This document shows, one piece after another, positions 46,314-59,330 of a stretch of 64,000 bases of DNA (position 1 is its first letter; every line of letters starts with the position of its first letter). The translations under genes and the position numbers were made by a program. The stretch covers positions 10,775,460 to 10,839,459 of the forward strand of contig NC_067312.1 in the NCBI RefSeq assembly GCF_020740795.1, written 5' to 3'. The notes beneath the pieces were generated by a model. It had not been told where the DNA came from and ran no database searches. It worked only from the letters and a program-made list of their open reading frames with translations. Source of the stretch: Apus apus (lineage: Eukaryota; Chordata; Aves; Apodiformes; Apodidae).

Positions 46314-49300
46314 AGGCAGGAAAGTTGCTCCAATATGGCACAATGAAAACATTATAATGAATTTGAAACTAAGGCTCATGAGATGTGACAAAAATTATAA
46401 GAAACCAGGCTCATCTGGGAAAAATGTTTTACATGGGACAGTACAGCCTTACTGCCTACACAAGGTCATAGATAAAATAGCATTAAGGTTGGAGAATGAC
46501 TCAAACTTTGGCTAATCGTTCCATTGGGCAAGCTGGCTTTTCTGCCTCTTCAGGAATGCATGCAAAGGTGGCTGTGCAATCACAGCACGTGTCCCCGTGC
46601 TGGCTCTTGGGCATTAAATCAGCCCCCCAAACTGAAGGTGTAACTGAAGGGGCAGCTGAGCACACCAGGGTCCCAGCCATCCCCTTAGAGTGCAGATTGA
46701 TGGGCATGGAAGACCCCACCTTCCTGCCACTGCTCAGATCAATGACTTTGCCTAAGCATGCCCTGCAGCCAGCTGGAGCGTGTCCTCTGAGAAACAGCCT
46801 TAGTCAATTTTCCTTTCCCGGCAGAAGGCAGGGCATGACACCCTGTGGTGAGAGACTGTGTATCAGGGTGAGCCCCAGCCATGTAGGGACATGTATGTAG
46901 CCATGGTTTATGCTTGGAAACTTGGAAAGGCTCCCAAGTCACCAGGTTAGGTTTAACCTTTGGGAAGTGGCTGCTGCAAATAAATTAGAGAGGCGGAATC
47001 CAAACTCCCAAAATATTGTCCGTGCTTTCCCAACGTCTAAAAGTCCTGTCCATGGGGTTGCAGGAGAGCACTGGCTTCACCAGTCTGGCCTACTGCTTCA
47101 GTGAGCTGTTTCAGACAGGTGGAGTGCATGTATGTTTGTGTAAGGGTTTGAAGCAGAGGCAAATACATTTGATGGGTTGTGTTTCACACTCCAGTTCCTG
47201 CAAGGAAAGCCAACGCCTCTTGTGAGTGTATTTCTCCTTGGGTACAATTCACAGAAGTTCAGCACAGAGTCTGTCCCAAGAAACATCAAATCTTCTAGGG
47301 CTGACAGCATCCAGAGGCGGCGCAGAGGGAAACTGGAGCAGCAAATATAAAATAATTTCCTCTCTCCTTTGAAGTCTTGCAGATGCAGTGCTGAACCCAG
47401 CCCTCTCGGAAAGCACAGCGGCTCGCTGGGCTCTGAATGGAAGTGCACTGGGGCTCCTTCAGAAATCATTTCCAGCTTCTGTGAGCAGAGAGTGGTGAGA
47501 GATCAAAGCCTGAGGTAAGTAGGGCACCTATTATGCTGAGCCTTTCTCTCTTCTGGAGAGGAGATGGGAGATAGCAGGAAGTCTGATGATTTTGCAAAAA
47601 GTTTATTTCGGTAGCTGGGGGATGTCACAGGCATCTTCACAGCAGTTTTGAATTTGCATCTCTCAACATCTGATGTCCCCATTGTGCAAGCAACATGCTC
47701 AGGCACTCCAAAAACATATTGAGAAAAGGGGAAATGAAGCTAACAGGATATCATCCTTGTTTAACTTACTCTCCTATGAATTTAAATGACACTCATGGGT
47801 GTCATTGTTGAAATTATTTCTCTTGTTCTTATTTGTTAGATGCCACTTTAAAAAAGTCTAAATATTATTGCTGAGGAAAACAGAAGATTTGGGTATGTCT
47901 GTGATGTTGTCTTTCCTGTCTACTGTGAGGACAGCATGAGTTAACTATTCACGTACTCAGAAGAACATGGAAAAGTGTTAAAAATCATAGAAACATATTA
48001 TTCCTGCCTAATTTCCTCCCCTGCCCCCCAAACCTCAGGTGCATCTTGGGACACACCAAACAATGACAAGACAAAATCTGGGTAACATCAAACCACTCCT
48101 GGGGCAAAAATGTGGACCTGGGCAGTCCAGGTGTGACCTGGGTGCTCATGCTGCTGCTTCCTTCCTATGGCAGGAGGCAACTGATGAACGTCTCCTTGGT
48201 AAATTGGCTCCAGAGAGAGCCATGCTGTGAGAAGGGGATGTGCTGGGGGAGTCCTTTGGGGAGCAACTTCTGAAAATGGGAACTGGATCATCCAGAGCTG
48301 CTGAGATGAACACCAGATGGGGCTTTGAGCAGTGGGAAGTCCTCTCAGGCCCTGGGCACTGCAAATTGGTTTTGCTAGGGAACCTTGGCCCTGACTGCCT
48401 AATGCTGCATGCTGGAGATATCCACCCTGGCCTGGAAAATTCAAAAACCCAGGACAATCCTTGGCTAGCACTTAGTACTATAGCTCCATTTCTGACTTAT
48501 GCTGGGCCAGAAAATGTCCCTTAATATTTTGTTCAACAGGGGGAACTGGGTCTTGTGTGCTCTGTTTTGCCTCACGTGCTGAGTGAGTATTTTAACACTG
48601 ATCCTTTATTAAAAATATATGAGTCATTATGTCTCTGTAGGTCCTTTCCCAGAATTTCTCCTCTGCTAGAATGGGTATTGCTGTATATGAGTCTGCTTTT
48701 GTAGGAGAATTTAACTCCTTTTTGCACTGTCTTGCTCTTAATCAGTCTTATTGTAATTAATGTGCTATGTTCAATGAAAGTATTTTATGACATTTTAGAG
48801 CTTGTTGAGTAATTCAAGATGGGCAGTACTAGCCAGAGGTCACTGATCACTTGCAGTAATGTTTTAAACACTTCCAGCTGTGGGAGTCTGTGTGTGTTAA
48901 ACAACTGTAAGTTTAATAAGTGTTTTGTCATATTTTACTTGTTTGCACAGAGCTAGGTGTGTAAGTTGGAATTCTAATTTATGGTGCTTATGTAAGTTCA
49001 AAATCCTGTAATGTTACTATAACTATGGATTATGTTAATGGTGTTAACTTCAATCACCAAAAAAGTGAGCTGAACCTGAGCAGAAGGTTTGCACAAGCCC
49101 TGACATGCCTCTAATGACATGAGCTCAGAACATGCTGTTCATGTCTACATGGGGATGAGTTTTACCTTCATCAGGACCAGATTTTATCCTGTTACTGTTC
49201 TTTAGCTGATAATTTATAAAGAAGTCTCTCCAGCCTTTTAATGTTCTTCTCTTTTAATATTCTCTACATTTAACTGCTAATAAGATAGTTTGGACAGCTA

Positions 49301-50474
49301 ATAGATTTCTCTTTGGGTATTCAACTATGACTGAAACTTCTACATTTCTCCAGAAGCCTCAGAAATTGTTGCTTTGAAGGTGAAGTCACTGGTATTCTGA
49401 CAAAACACTGGGAAACTGAGATTTCACAGCAGCCAAAGGGAAGCAGGTGCATTGATCTTCCTGAAGTTCACTGGAAGGTGACAAAAATGGGAACTTTGGT
49501 CAGGAGCTCTCATAACAGTGGTGGAATGCAATGATTACAGGACCATGTGCTGCTTTTACACTCAGACTGTGACAATCTTTCTTTACTTACACATCTTATT
49601 TTTAATTTTCCATCATAGTGCAAGCACCAGGGAGTCTGTTTGTGCAACAAATGTCTGACATGCCTTAGGACAAATCACATCAGAACTAACACAGCAGGGA
49701 GGGCTGTCAGAATCCTGATCAGAAACAACAACCCCATTTCCACAGAGCTGTCCCTCCCTAGGGTCTTGAGCTATTCCTTCATATGTTTTGGAGTGAATGA
49801 CTGTTTATAGCCTCATTATAGGGTGTTTAGCATTAAGTGTCAGGAAGCATCTGCTGGCACATTTATCAGTAGGAGACTTCTAAATTCTGCAAGTGAGTTT
49901 GGGTTGCTGTCATGAATATACATGGGAGTTCCCCCCAGGGATTTGGATTATATCTTTGAAGGCAAGTTAAAGCTGCCTTGTTGCAAACACATTTCATTAA
50001 ACAGGGTCTATAAATGGTCAAGCTGAACATTCAACAGTGGGCCTTGTCATCTTCCCTTATTGCACTAACATCCACTCTGGTCATCCACTCTGGTCCATAT
50101 TCTAGGCAACACTGGCATACTTTTTTTGCTGGTATTATTGCCATATGTGAGGGCACACTTCCATGAGACACTGGTTTCAGCCACAAAACTGGCCTAAGGA
50201 GTTAACCTCTGCTGGGCTCTCACATCACAGGTCATTGTACCACAGGTTGTGACAAAGCAAGTTTTATGAAACCCTGAAAAATGCAAACAAATACACTTTT
50301 TTTTTTCCCTTTTTTTTTTTTCCTTGCTTTTTATTTCTTTTTTTCCCATACCAGCTCTGAGACTGAGGATGGGGTCAAACAGGAGCTTCTGAATGTGGAT
50401 TTTCTGTTGAAGCCCATGTCTCATGAAACTGAACAGATGGTTTGCAGCATTGAATCTGCTGAATTCAAGGACAT
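46314..50474. other. Intergenic, no supported gene
   Basis: About 4.2 kb with several open frames (minus strand 47469-47098 and 48471-48088 the longest). None shows a recognisable domain, splice context or codon pattern that convinces me. A T-rich run lies at about 50298-50346, just before the next CR1. Confidence 0.5.
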
Positions 50475-50762
50475 GAACTCAGAGGACCAGGGTTAATGGA
50501 TTAAAACTTGAAGAGGGGAGATTTGGATGATATATTAGGAGGAAATTCTTCATTATGAGGGTGGTGAGACACTGGCATAGGTTGCCCATGGAAACTGTGG
50601 AAGGCCCATCCCTGGAAGTGTTCAAAGCCAGGTTGGGTGGGGATCTGAGAAAACTGATCTTGTGGGAGGTGTCCCTGCCTGTGCAGGCAAGGTTGGATCT
50701 AGATGATCTTTAAAATCTGTTCCAGCCCAAAGCAGTCTGTGATTCTATGATTCTATTATAAC
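50475..50762 (+). mobile_element. CR1 3' fragment, about 0.29 kb, plus orientation
   Basis: Reads in the sense direction: gaggtgtccctgcctgtgca, gttggatctagatgatcttt and the terminal gattctatgattctat. It is one of only two plus-oriented CR1 copies in the window. Confidence 0.88.
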
Positions 50763-51441
50763 TATTCTGTTTGCAGAAAGGTTTGTATCGAACAGGTCTG
50801 AGATGAGGTGCCCCTAACTCAAAGTGCTCATTTCTCTTCACACCCAACCTGTACATGTTCTCAGACATTCAGTTATGTACAGCTGATAGCCTGTATGTTG
50901 TCTGTGGTCTGCATGGCAAGCCCTAGAAAATGAAGTAGGGCTAATCATTGTCCAAAATGTTGAGTGAAATTGTGTGGCTGATGGTTGTTTGGATCTGCAG
51001 GAGAACCAAACCCCAGTAATTTCACCCATCAGTGTCATGCTAAACTTTCTTACTCCAAGATGATTTGTGTGCTTATTGCTGGAGGGGAGGGTGGATCTCT
51101 CCCTGAGATATCTTGAAAGATTTCTCCATTTTCTTGCCTCTTTCCAAGCATATTACGACTATAGGAGGAAGCTGCAACATGGCAGGATATTTCTAAAGCA
51201 GAAACTGGGGATGAAGAAACACACACAGTAGCTGTGTACAAACAGACTCTGAGTTCACAGAAGATGAGGAAAATAGGTTATTTGTCCTACCCATAGTCTA
51301 GAAGCTGGAGACAATTAGAAGATGGGGGAGATGGGAAGCACTCCCCAGTACATTGTATTTTGTGAAGGGGACAACTTTTGAAATAATTCCTCTGGAATTA
51401 ATCTTCTGGGAAAGATGTGAGCAGCACTAAGAGAAGAGGGA
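50763..51441. other. Intergenic spacer between CR1 copies
   Basis: About 680 nt with no supported feature. Confidence 0.5.
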
Positions 51442-54130
51442 GAATCATCAAATCAGAATAGTTTGGGTAGGAAGACACTTTTAAAGCTCATCTAGGCAAA
51501 CTCCCCTGCCATGGGCAGTGATGCCTTCTGGTAGATGAGGTTGCTCAAAGCCCCATCTAACCTGGTCTTCAGTGTTTCCAGGAATGGGACACCTACCACC
51601 TTACTGAACAACCTCTTCCATTGTTTCACCACTCTCCTTATATCTAGTCTGGTTCTAACCTCTCTTAGTTTAAAGCCATCACCCTTGTCCTATCACAACA
51701 GGTCCTACTAAAAAGTCTGCCCCCAGCTCTCTTACAAGCCTCCTTCAAGCACTGAATGGCTACAATAATGTTGCCCCAAAGCCTGCTGCTCTCTAGACTG
51801 AACAACCCCAACTTTCACACTTTGTCCTCTCAGGAGAGATGTCCCAGCCCTCTGATAACTTTTGTGACCCTCCTCTGGACTTGCTTCAACAGGGTCTTTC
51901 CTGTGTTGAGGGCTCCAGAATTGGACACAGCACTTCACATGGGGTCTCATGAGGGCGGAGTAGAGGTGCAGAATCACCTCCTTTGACCCACTGGACACAC
52001 TTGTTTTGATGCAGCCCAGGACATGGTTGGCTTTCTGGGTTGCAAGCACACATTGCTGGCTCATATCCACCTTTTCATCCACCAATACCTCTCCTTTTCC
52101 ACAGGGCTGCTTTCAATCCCTTCATCCCCCACCCTGTATTACTATTGGGGGTTGTCTTGACTCTTATGCAGGACCTTGCACTTGGCCTTGTTGAACCTCA
52201 TGGGGTTCACATGGGATCACTTCTAGAGCTTGTCCAGGTATTTCTGAATAGCATCCTTTCTCCTGGCTGAGGATGCATTCAATCTCACTCTCTGTGCCAT
52301 AGCTGAATATTAATGAATATTAAATGGCACTGGAGCCACCACAGATCCTTGAGAGACACCACTCATTAATGGTTTTCACTTTGACATTGACTGCTACTGT
52401 CTGGATGTGACCTTCAAGCTAATTCCTCATCCATACAAACAGCCAACCCATCAAATCCTTATCTCTCCAATTTAGAGAGAAGGATGTTGTGGGGGACCAT
52501 GTCAAAGACCTTACAGAAGTCCAGATAGATGACATCTGTAGCTCTTCCCTTGTCCATTGATGTAGTCACCCCACCACAGTATACCACTGTATTGGTCAGG
52601 CAGGACTTGCCCTTGGTGAAGCCATGCTGGCTGTCTAGAATCACCTTCCTGGCCTCCATGTGCCTTGTCAGAGCTTCTTGGAGGATCTGTTCCATTATCT
52701 TCTCAGGCACAGTGGGGAGTTTGGCAGTTCCCAGAGTCCCCCTTTCTACCATTTTTAAAAATGGGTGGAATGTTTCCTTTTTTTCACTGACCAGAGACTT
52801 TACCTGACTGCCATGCAGCTTGGCACCTAACTCAGCCAGTTCCCTCAGGACTCTGGGATGCAACTTGTCAGGCACCATTAGTGTATGTTGTAATAACATA
52901 ATAACATATTAAAAAAAAAAACCCAAACATAGTAACATAACATACTTTTGTTCTTCAAGTAGTCACAAACCTGATCTTCTCTTACAGTGGGAGGGACCTT
53001 GCTCTCCCAGGTGCTGCCTTATGGTCCATCCACTTGAGAGGTCTGGGAAAACCCAAGCAAAAAAGTTGTTGTCAGCCTTCACCTCATCTGTTGTTCCTAG
53101 GTTGCCAGTTGTGTACATTGGGGGTGGGTACACTCTCTTTCACCTTGCTTTTCTGGCTGACATACCTATAGAAGCCTTTACTACTCTTTGCATCCCTTGC
53201 CAATTTCAGCTCCACCTATGCCTTGGCCTTCTTGACCCCATCCCTACACAACCAGGCAGTGTTCCTACCCTCTTTCCAGGATACCTGTTCCTGCTTCCAC
53301 TGCCTGTGTGTTTCCTTCTTGCCCTGTGGCTTGGCCAGAGGTCTTGACTCAACCATTCTGGTCTCTTGTCTTCCTTGCCAGACTTCTTACATGTGGGAAA
53401 GGAGAACTCCTGTGTTCTATGGAACAGAGTGTCCTTAAAGGTCTGCTCACTAAGTTCTAATCTCTTGTTGCTAAGGGCAGTTTGACTAACTTCTTTAACA
53501 GCTGGAATTTTGTTTTCCTAAAATTCAGAGTCCTGAATTTACTCTTCTGCTGACCCACATCCCTCAGGTTTGTGAACTCCAGTGCTCACTGAAGCCCAGG
53601 CTGCCTCCAACCTTGACATCACTGATTACCTCACTTGTGTTGGTGACCAACAGGTCCAGTAACACACCTCCTCCGGTAGGGATGTCTATTACCTGGCCTA
53701 AGACATTATCCTCAATGCAATCCAGAAGTCTCCTTGGTGGCCTGCAGCTTGCCATGCTATTTTTCCAGCAGATGTTGGGGTGGTTGAAGTTCCTCAGCAG
53801 GACAAGAGTCTGAGACCGTGATGCCTCCTGTAGCTGGAGCCTGAAGGCTTCATCAATAGGCTCCCCTTGACTGGGCAGCCTATAATAGACACCAACCACA
53901 AGATTGCCTTTGTTCCCTCTGTCTTTAATTGCAAACAGCAACCAATGGGCAGCTCTTGCAAAACAACTTTCCATTAGGCAGGACCATGTCTTTCTACTAG
54001 CCTTAAATATTGCACCATTCTTAAATAGTAGCTTTCTCACTCCAAACAAGGGGAATTCTCCTGCTACTAAAGCTCTAATCTCAAGATGTACTCCCAGTTC
54101 CAACTTTTTAGCCATCATTAACTTAGAGTT
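51442..54130 (-). mobile_element. CR1 LINE, about 2.7 kb, with remnants of endonuclease and RT
   Basis: The longest CR1 here. The left edge is a diverged reversed tail; the right part on the minus strand (54118-53564) encodes part of an AP-type endonuclease (VVGVYYRLPSQGEPIDEAF, LVLLRNFNHPNICWKN, LLDLLVTNTSEVI). The middle (52899-52459) holds the N-terminal RT block ([31 protein letters not shown]), and 52085-51732 the C-terminal block (MSQQCVLATQKANHVLG). An A-rich stretch at about 52890-52945 interrupts it. No F-DD catalytic motif is readable and frames are broken, so the copy is dead. Confidence 0.9.
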
Positions 54131-55818
54131 ATTTCTACTTCAGTGACAGACACAGCAAAGACAGGAAAGAACTGTAAGTTTGTGTATCCTCCAAGATTAA
54201 TCCCAAATGCTGTGTGGAAATCTTCCTACCAGCTCCCTGACTCTTAGCTGTAGTGCTTGGAGGCAAGATGCTAGCAGGAGGGGATACCATTATAATATTG
54301 ATATTAAATCTGAAATCTGCACAGTGTGACAACTTTTTCCTTTAGGAGGTATTCTTCTGTTTCAGTGACGTTAGCATGAAATAATACAAGAACTGGAAAG
54401 GGAGTAGAAAAAAGTTTCTGAATTTGTATGCCCCAGTGAGGTAAGTATTCCAATTAAAACAAAACAAAACAAAACAAAACAGGTTTTACCAGGAGTTTGG
54501 GGTAGCCGGTGTCTTTGTTACTTGAGAGAGAGCAATTCTTACACCCTGAGATGTCATCGTTTTGTTTCCAAACACCTTGCAGTCCCTGTTGCCTACTTGG
54601 TCCCTTGAGGAAGAGAGGAATTATTGTTCCCTTTTATGACTAAGAAAACAGAAGTAGAGCAGCATTAACTGACTCACCCAGAGCCTGCCACAGATGCAGG
54701 AAGGTATTTCAGCCTCATTTCAGAGTTGTTGATTCTGTGATCCTTCCTTTTTTTAGGTGTCCACGTGACCCTATTAACCCTAGCCATGGCCCATTACCTA
54801 CTGGGAGAACTTTAAATAACATAGTAGGCTTTCACTGCCGTGTTTGCCATATCAGCTCCATAAACCAAACAATAGATTAAATTTGAAAAAGGCTGCAGAG
54901 AACAGCGGTACTGATAAGTCTCTTTTCATCATCTGGGAACAAACAGCATGAAAAAAACCCCAACAGACAAGATGTTTAAGGACATGTGAATTACCTTCTA
55001 AAAAGCCTTCCACTTCAATAATACAGCACAACATGAGGAACATTAAAATTAAATAAATAAATTCTTTGAAAAATATCCTTATTTATTTAAACATGACAGT
55101 AATCCTGAATTTTTCAAGCAGAAGATGTCATCAAACCTAAAAGTAGGTAGCAAAAAGGCCTACAGGAGCAAATCAAAGTTTGTGGAGGAGCACTGGGAGC
55201 TGGCATTATCGATCTGTAGGAGAATCTGCACTGCTGCTGTGGCTTGGTAAGTGCCATTATTTAGCTTATTTATTTTTTATCTCTTGTGTTTTCATACTAT
55301 ACCTGTCACAGTTTTGTTTAGGTGATTATTTTTTTTTTTTAGGTCTTCTCTGTCTCAGAATTACCCTGTAAACTTTGTTTTAGGCTGCAGAGGGCATTGA
55401 AACAAATAACTTTGTGTGGGAAGCTGAATTTACACATTTTGTGTGCATAACCATGCAGTCCAGGAGCCTAAACCAGGATCCTGATGTACTTGGTGCCATA
55501 AATCCTCAAAATAATCTGATATCTCTCAGAAATCAAATACATTTTGCAAGCCCTTGTGGGAGGTACTGCTAGGTCTGACCTTTGAGAAAGAGTTGTTTTG
55601 TGTTTGAAACCTACTGAGTGCCCTCCAAGAACACAAACCTGTTCAGTGCGAAAGTTGAGCACATTTTATACATCTCTCTCTGCTGCTTCAGCTGCAGCAC
55701 TGTGCACCAGCAGGTTTTCAAGGCTGCCTTTCTCTTGGATGAAATGCAAAGTCTTGCCTATGGCATATAAAACTTTGTAACACCTGATGTCATACCCGAG
55801 TCCAACGATCAATTGCTT
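54131..55818. other. Intergenic, AT-rich
   Basis: Non-coding except for the possible alternative 3' segment at 55666-55757 on the minus strand. That segment has an open frame (GKTLHFIQEKG, then NLLVHSAAAEAAERDV and stop) preceded by a weak acceptor (tatgccatag). Confidence 0.45.
54456..54480. repeat. (AAAAC)5 microsatellite
   Basis: Five perfect AAAAC units. Confidence 0.95.
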
Positions 55819-55824
55819 TTTATT
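55819..55824 (-). terminator. Possible polyadenylation signal (AATAAA) of the minus-strand gene
   Basis: The hexamer begins about 10 nt after the candidate TAG stop, giving an unusually short 3' UTR. Another AATAAA lies further downstream near 55268. Confidence 0.3.
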
Positions 55825-55833
55825 TACTCAGTG

Positions 55834-56087
55834 CTACACCGTGCCATGTTCCACCCACAGCTTTGGGAACTTTGCCTTTTCCCTTGCAGTTGAGTACACG
55901 AAGCAGACCAAGACATCCTGTAACTTCTGGATGGTGTTCAGCGTGTCCCTGCACAGGTTTACCTCCAGATCCTGGAAAGCACAGTGTTTCCTAGTGAGCT
56001 TCACAGCTGAGCTGGGGAGAAACCTGCTGCGTTCTGCCGAGAAACCGTCCAGGGATTTTAGAAGAAGCTGCAGTTTTTTGTAGGGTG
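55834..56087 (-). CDS. Probable last coding exon of an unidentified minus-strand gene
   Basis: On the minus strand an acceptor (ggccgttttcag) at 56088 opens a 254-nt segment. Two bases (CA) complete a codon, then come 83 codons and TAG at 55836-55834. Residues include PYKKLQLLLKSLDGFSAERS, KHCAFQDLEVNLCRDTLN and TIQKLQDVLVCFVYST. It is helix-rich with two or three cysteines and looks like real protein. AATAAA lies at 55824-55819, just past the stop. The phase matches the donor at 59148. I do not recognise the family. An earlier donor (for example near 55855) cannot be excluded. Confidence 0.5.
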
Positions 56088-57598
56088 CTGAAAACGGCCC
56101 CTTCTGCCTGTCTCTAGAAACAGCTTCAGGTCGAAAAGAAGATACAGAACAGCCAGGTAGGACACTTTCTTAGTTTTTAATTCTGGAAGAAAAAGTGTGG
56201 AAAAATTGTATAGAAGCCCTGATTCCAGCTTTCTTTTTTTTTTTTTTTTTACAGTGTGGCGTTTGGTTTTGGTTGTTTTTTTTCCCTTTCATATGCTGGT
56301 TTATTCTGCATCTGTAGATGCTGGTTCTTGATAATGGGTCTTGTGTCTAAGTTTTCTTTGCGTAGTTCCAGCAGCATACAAAAGCAGCATGAGTTGGGAT
56401 CACAGTGAAGCTCTCCAGAGTCAGTAGGAAAGCACATGTCCACTTTACTGACTTTGGATCTAGGTCCCTCTTCTTTCCTTGTTTAAAACTTCTGAAGAGA
56501 GAGCCAGGCTTCTCCTTCTCTGTGTGCTTAAATCCAAAAGGTGCTCAAAGCTCTCCCTATTAATGGCACTTTGACAGTAAAGGCATAAAACAATAAGAAA
56601 TAAGCAGCTCTTGCCTCCATCACAGAGGGTCTTGCATCACAACTGACCATCTCCAGAGTAGATGTGCTCTAGCTCAAACTGGTAGATGAGCCAGTTAAGG
56701 AGCACTGTTTTCTGGCCTATTGTCTACTTAGTGATAAATGCTCTCACTGCCTGTAGGACTGGAAGGTGTGAGACTGGGGTGGAGTATTTTGCACCACTTG
56801 CTTAAGAACCTGATATAGACATCACAAATCATTAGGTTTCACCTGGATATGCTTTCACGTTGCAGAGTTATTTCTGTTTCAGTTAACCAGTATGTTAACT
56901 ATGTTAACCATGTTAACCAGTTACTGTGCCAAGACATGAGGCCAACTCATGGATGTTCAAAGACTTTATGAATGTGGAGACCTATGATTAGATTAGATGC
57001 ATCCAGCATATCTTCTGTACTTCAGAGGAAACTAACCCCTTCCCTTCCACATCTTTGTGTATCTGACATAGGAAATATTTCATCCTTCCCCCATAGCTGA
57101 TAATATTTTTCCTTTAAAACCAGAAGTAAGACACTTTAGCATATATTGAAGAGGGATTTTCACCATAAAGTATTGCTCTTCTCTCTCTGTCCATTAAACA
57201 TGACAATTCAGGTGTCCTGACATGGTAAAACTCCCACAGAAGCCAGCAGGAGATGTGCTAAGTGTGGCTGTGGGAAAAAAGAAACCTTTTTGCTTTAGCT
57301 AAAGTTAGCTTGCTGCACTAATCTTTATGTATACCTCTGCAAATGATAAATTATTTCAAAAATAGTGCTGAAAAGAAAGGTTAAGGCCACACAATTTGAG
57401 ACAGAGGCACTTGTGTTACTTGCCTGCAAACCATCAGAGCAAAATAACCTGGAGTTCACTTTACAGGAGTAACTGTTTATTTTCTTTCAAGAAAATGGTT
57501 TATTTTTCTTAGCAATAAAAACTCTTTGTGAATCTCTGTTTAGTTGAATGTGTGACTTACTGCACTTCAGCTTTGGTTCTAATTGTTATTTTATCCAT
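56088..57598. other. Probable intron of the minus-strand gene
   Basis: No coding segment recognised. Contains a T run near 56232-56248 and a cluster of four GTTAAC motifs at about 56882-56927. Confidence 0.4.
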
Positions 57599-58878
57599 GA
57601 CCCACAGCTAGTACCAGTCAGAATGGGTTCATAGCAGGCAGGTCCTGCTTGACAAATGTGAGCTCCTTCTCTGACAAGGTGACCTGCTTAGTGGATGAGG
57701 GCTGTGGATTTTGTCTACCTGGGCTTTAGTAAAGCCTTCAACATGGTTTCCACAGCATTCTCCTGGAGGAAGTGGCTGCTCATGGCTTAGACCAGCGTAC
57801 TTTTCTCTGGGTAAAAACCTGGCTGGCTGGGTCCAAAGAGTTGTGGTGAATGGAGTTCAGTGTAGGTGGTGGCTGGTCACCAGTGGTGTTCCTCTGGATC
57901 AGCACTGGGGCCAGTTCTGCTTAGTATCTGTATCAGTGATCGGGGCAAGGGGATTGAGTGCTCCCTCAGTCAGGTTGCAGATGACACCAAGCTGGGCAGA
58001 AGTGTTGATGTGCCTGAGGGTAGGAAGGCTCTGCAGAGGGACCTGGACAAGCTGGATAGATCAGCCAAGGCCAATTGTATGAAGTTCAACAAGGCCAAGT
58101 GCTGGGTCCTGCACTGGGGTCACAACCACCCCAGGCAGCACTGCAGGCTTGGGGAAGAGTGGCTGGAAAGCTGCCCGGAGGAAAAGGACCTGGGGGTGCT
58201 GGTGAACAGTGGCTGAACATGAGCCAGCGTGTGCCCAGGTGGCCAAGAAGACCAACAGCATCCTGGCTCGTGTCAGGAATAGTGTGACCAGCAGGACCAG
58301 GGCAGGGATTGTCCCCCTGTTCTGGGCACTGGTGAGGGGGCACCTTGAATCCTGTGCTCAGTTTTGGGCCCTGCACTACAAGAAGGACGTTGAGGACATT
58401 GGGCGGCTGCAGTGAATCCAGAGAAGGGCAACAAAACTGGTGAAGGGTCTGGAGAACAAGTCTTATGAGGTGTGACTGGGTGAACTGGAGTTGTTTAGCC
58501 TGGAGAAAAGGAGGCTGAGGAGAGACCTTATTGATCTCTGCAACTGCTTGAAAGGAGGTTGTAGTGAGGTGGGGTTGATCTCTTCTCCCAAGCAACAAGT
58601 GATAGGACAAGAGGAAATGGTTTCAAGTTGCTCCTGGGGAGGCTTAGATTGGATATTAGGAAAAAATTTATTTACCAAAAGGATGAACACTGGAACAGGC
58701 TGCCAAGGGAAGTGGTGGAGTCACCATCCCTAGAGGTATTTCAAAGATGGTTAGAAGTGGTGCTGAGGGACATGGTTTAGTGGCAGATTTGGCAGTGCTG
58801 GGTCAATGGCCACACCTGATAATCTTAAAAGTCTTTTCCAATAAAAACACTTCTATGGTTCTACAATTCTATGATAGT
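57599..58878 (+). mobile_element. CR1 LINE, about 1.28 kb, plus orientation, frameshifted RT
   Basis: Sense CR1 running from the RT middle to the 3' tail (ggttctacaattctatgatag). Recognisable RT pieces occur in different frames: [21 protein letters not shown] (about 57976-57999), [19 protein letters not shown] and [15 protein letters not shown]. Several frameshifts and stops show it is inactive. 5'-truncated. Confidence 0.92.
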
Positions 58879-59147
58879 TTAGCGTTTCTTAAGGTCACTA
58901 TTCCAGGCCTAAGAAAAAATTAACTGGAAGGAAGGGAACAGCAAAGTCAGTTAATTTGCTGATATTGAAGTAAAACATACTGTCTACTGGGAGTATGACT
59001 CTCTTCAAGTCAGCCTGGAAACCTACTTCCAGCTTCACAGAGAGTAGCTGATTACCACTGGATCCCTAGGGCAAACAGATCCCTAGGGCAGGACCAGCCT
59101 GCTGGCTGTCTGCATGAGGGAGTGCTCTGTGTTCACTGCTGGCTCAC
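58879..59147. other. Short unique spacer
   Basis: Unique sequence between the CR1 tail and the candidate exon at 59148. No supported feature. Confidence 0.4.
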
Positions 59148-59330
59148 CTTCCACACACTCAGCACAGCAGGCTTGGTCTGGACAGCTCTCCAGTCCCTCA
59201 CACTCCTGGGTCCAGCCTGGGACTTGTATGTGTTTGTCTGGGCTCAGCATTGGCTCTAGGAGGAGCAGGATCAGGTTCTTGCATGTGTGTAAACTGATGT
59301 AGAGGTGATGGTAAAAAGCCACCGGAGTCC
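59148..59330 (-). CDS. Probable internal exon of an unidentified minus-strand gene
   Basis: On the minus strand a strong acceptor (gccgtatgtgtttcag) precedes a 183-nt open segment ending at donor GTGAGC (exon end GTGTGTGGAAG). It is phase 1 in and phase 1 out. It encodes TPVAFYHHLYISLHTCKNLI, LLLLEPMLSPDKHIQVPGW and a cysteine-rich end with ESCPDQACCAECVE. The end joins the 56087 exon to give Ala, and the start joins the 63790 donor to give Gly. The family is not recognised. The evidence is splice sites, open frame and phase; there is no homology. Confidence 0.5.

Noticed and set aside
48088..48471. 127-codon minus-strand frame
   Set aside because: GC-richer local sequence open in several frames; no domain or exon borders.
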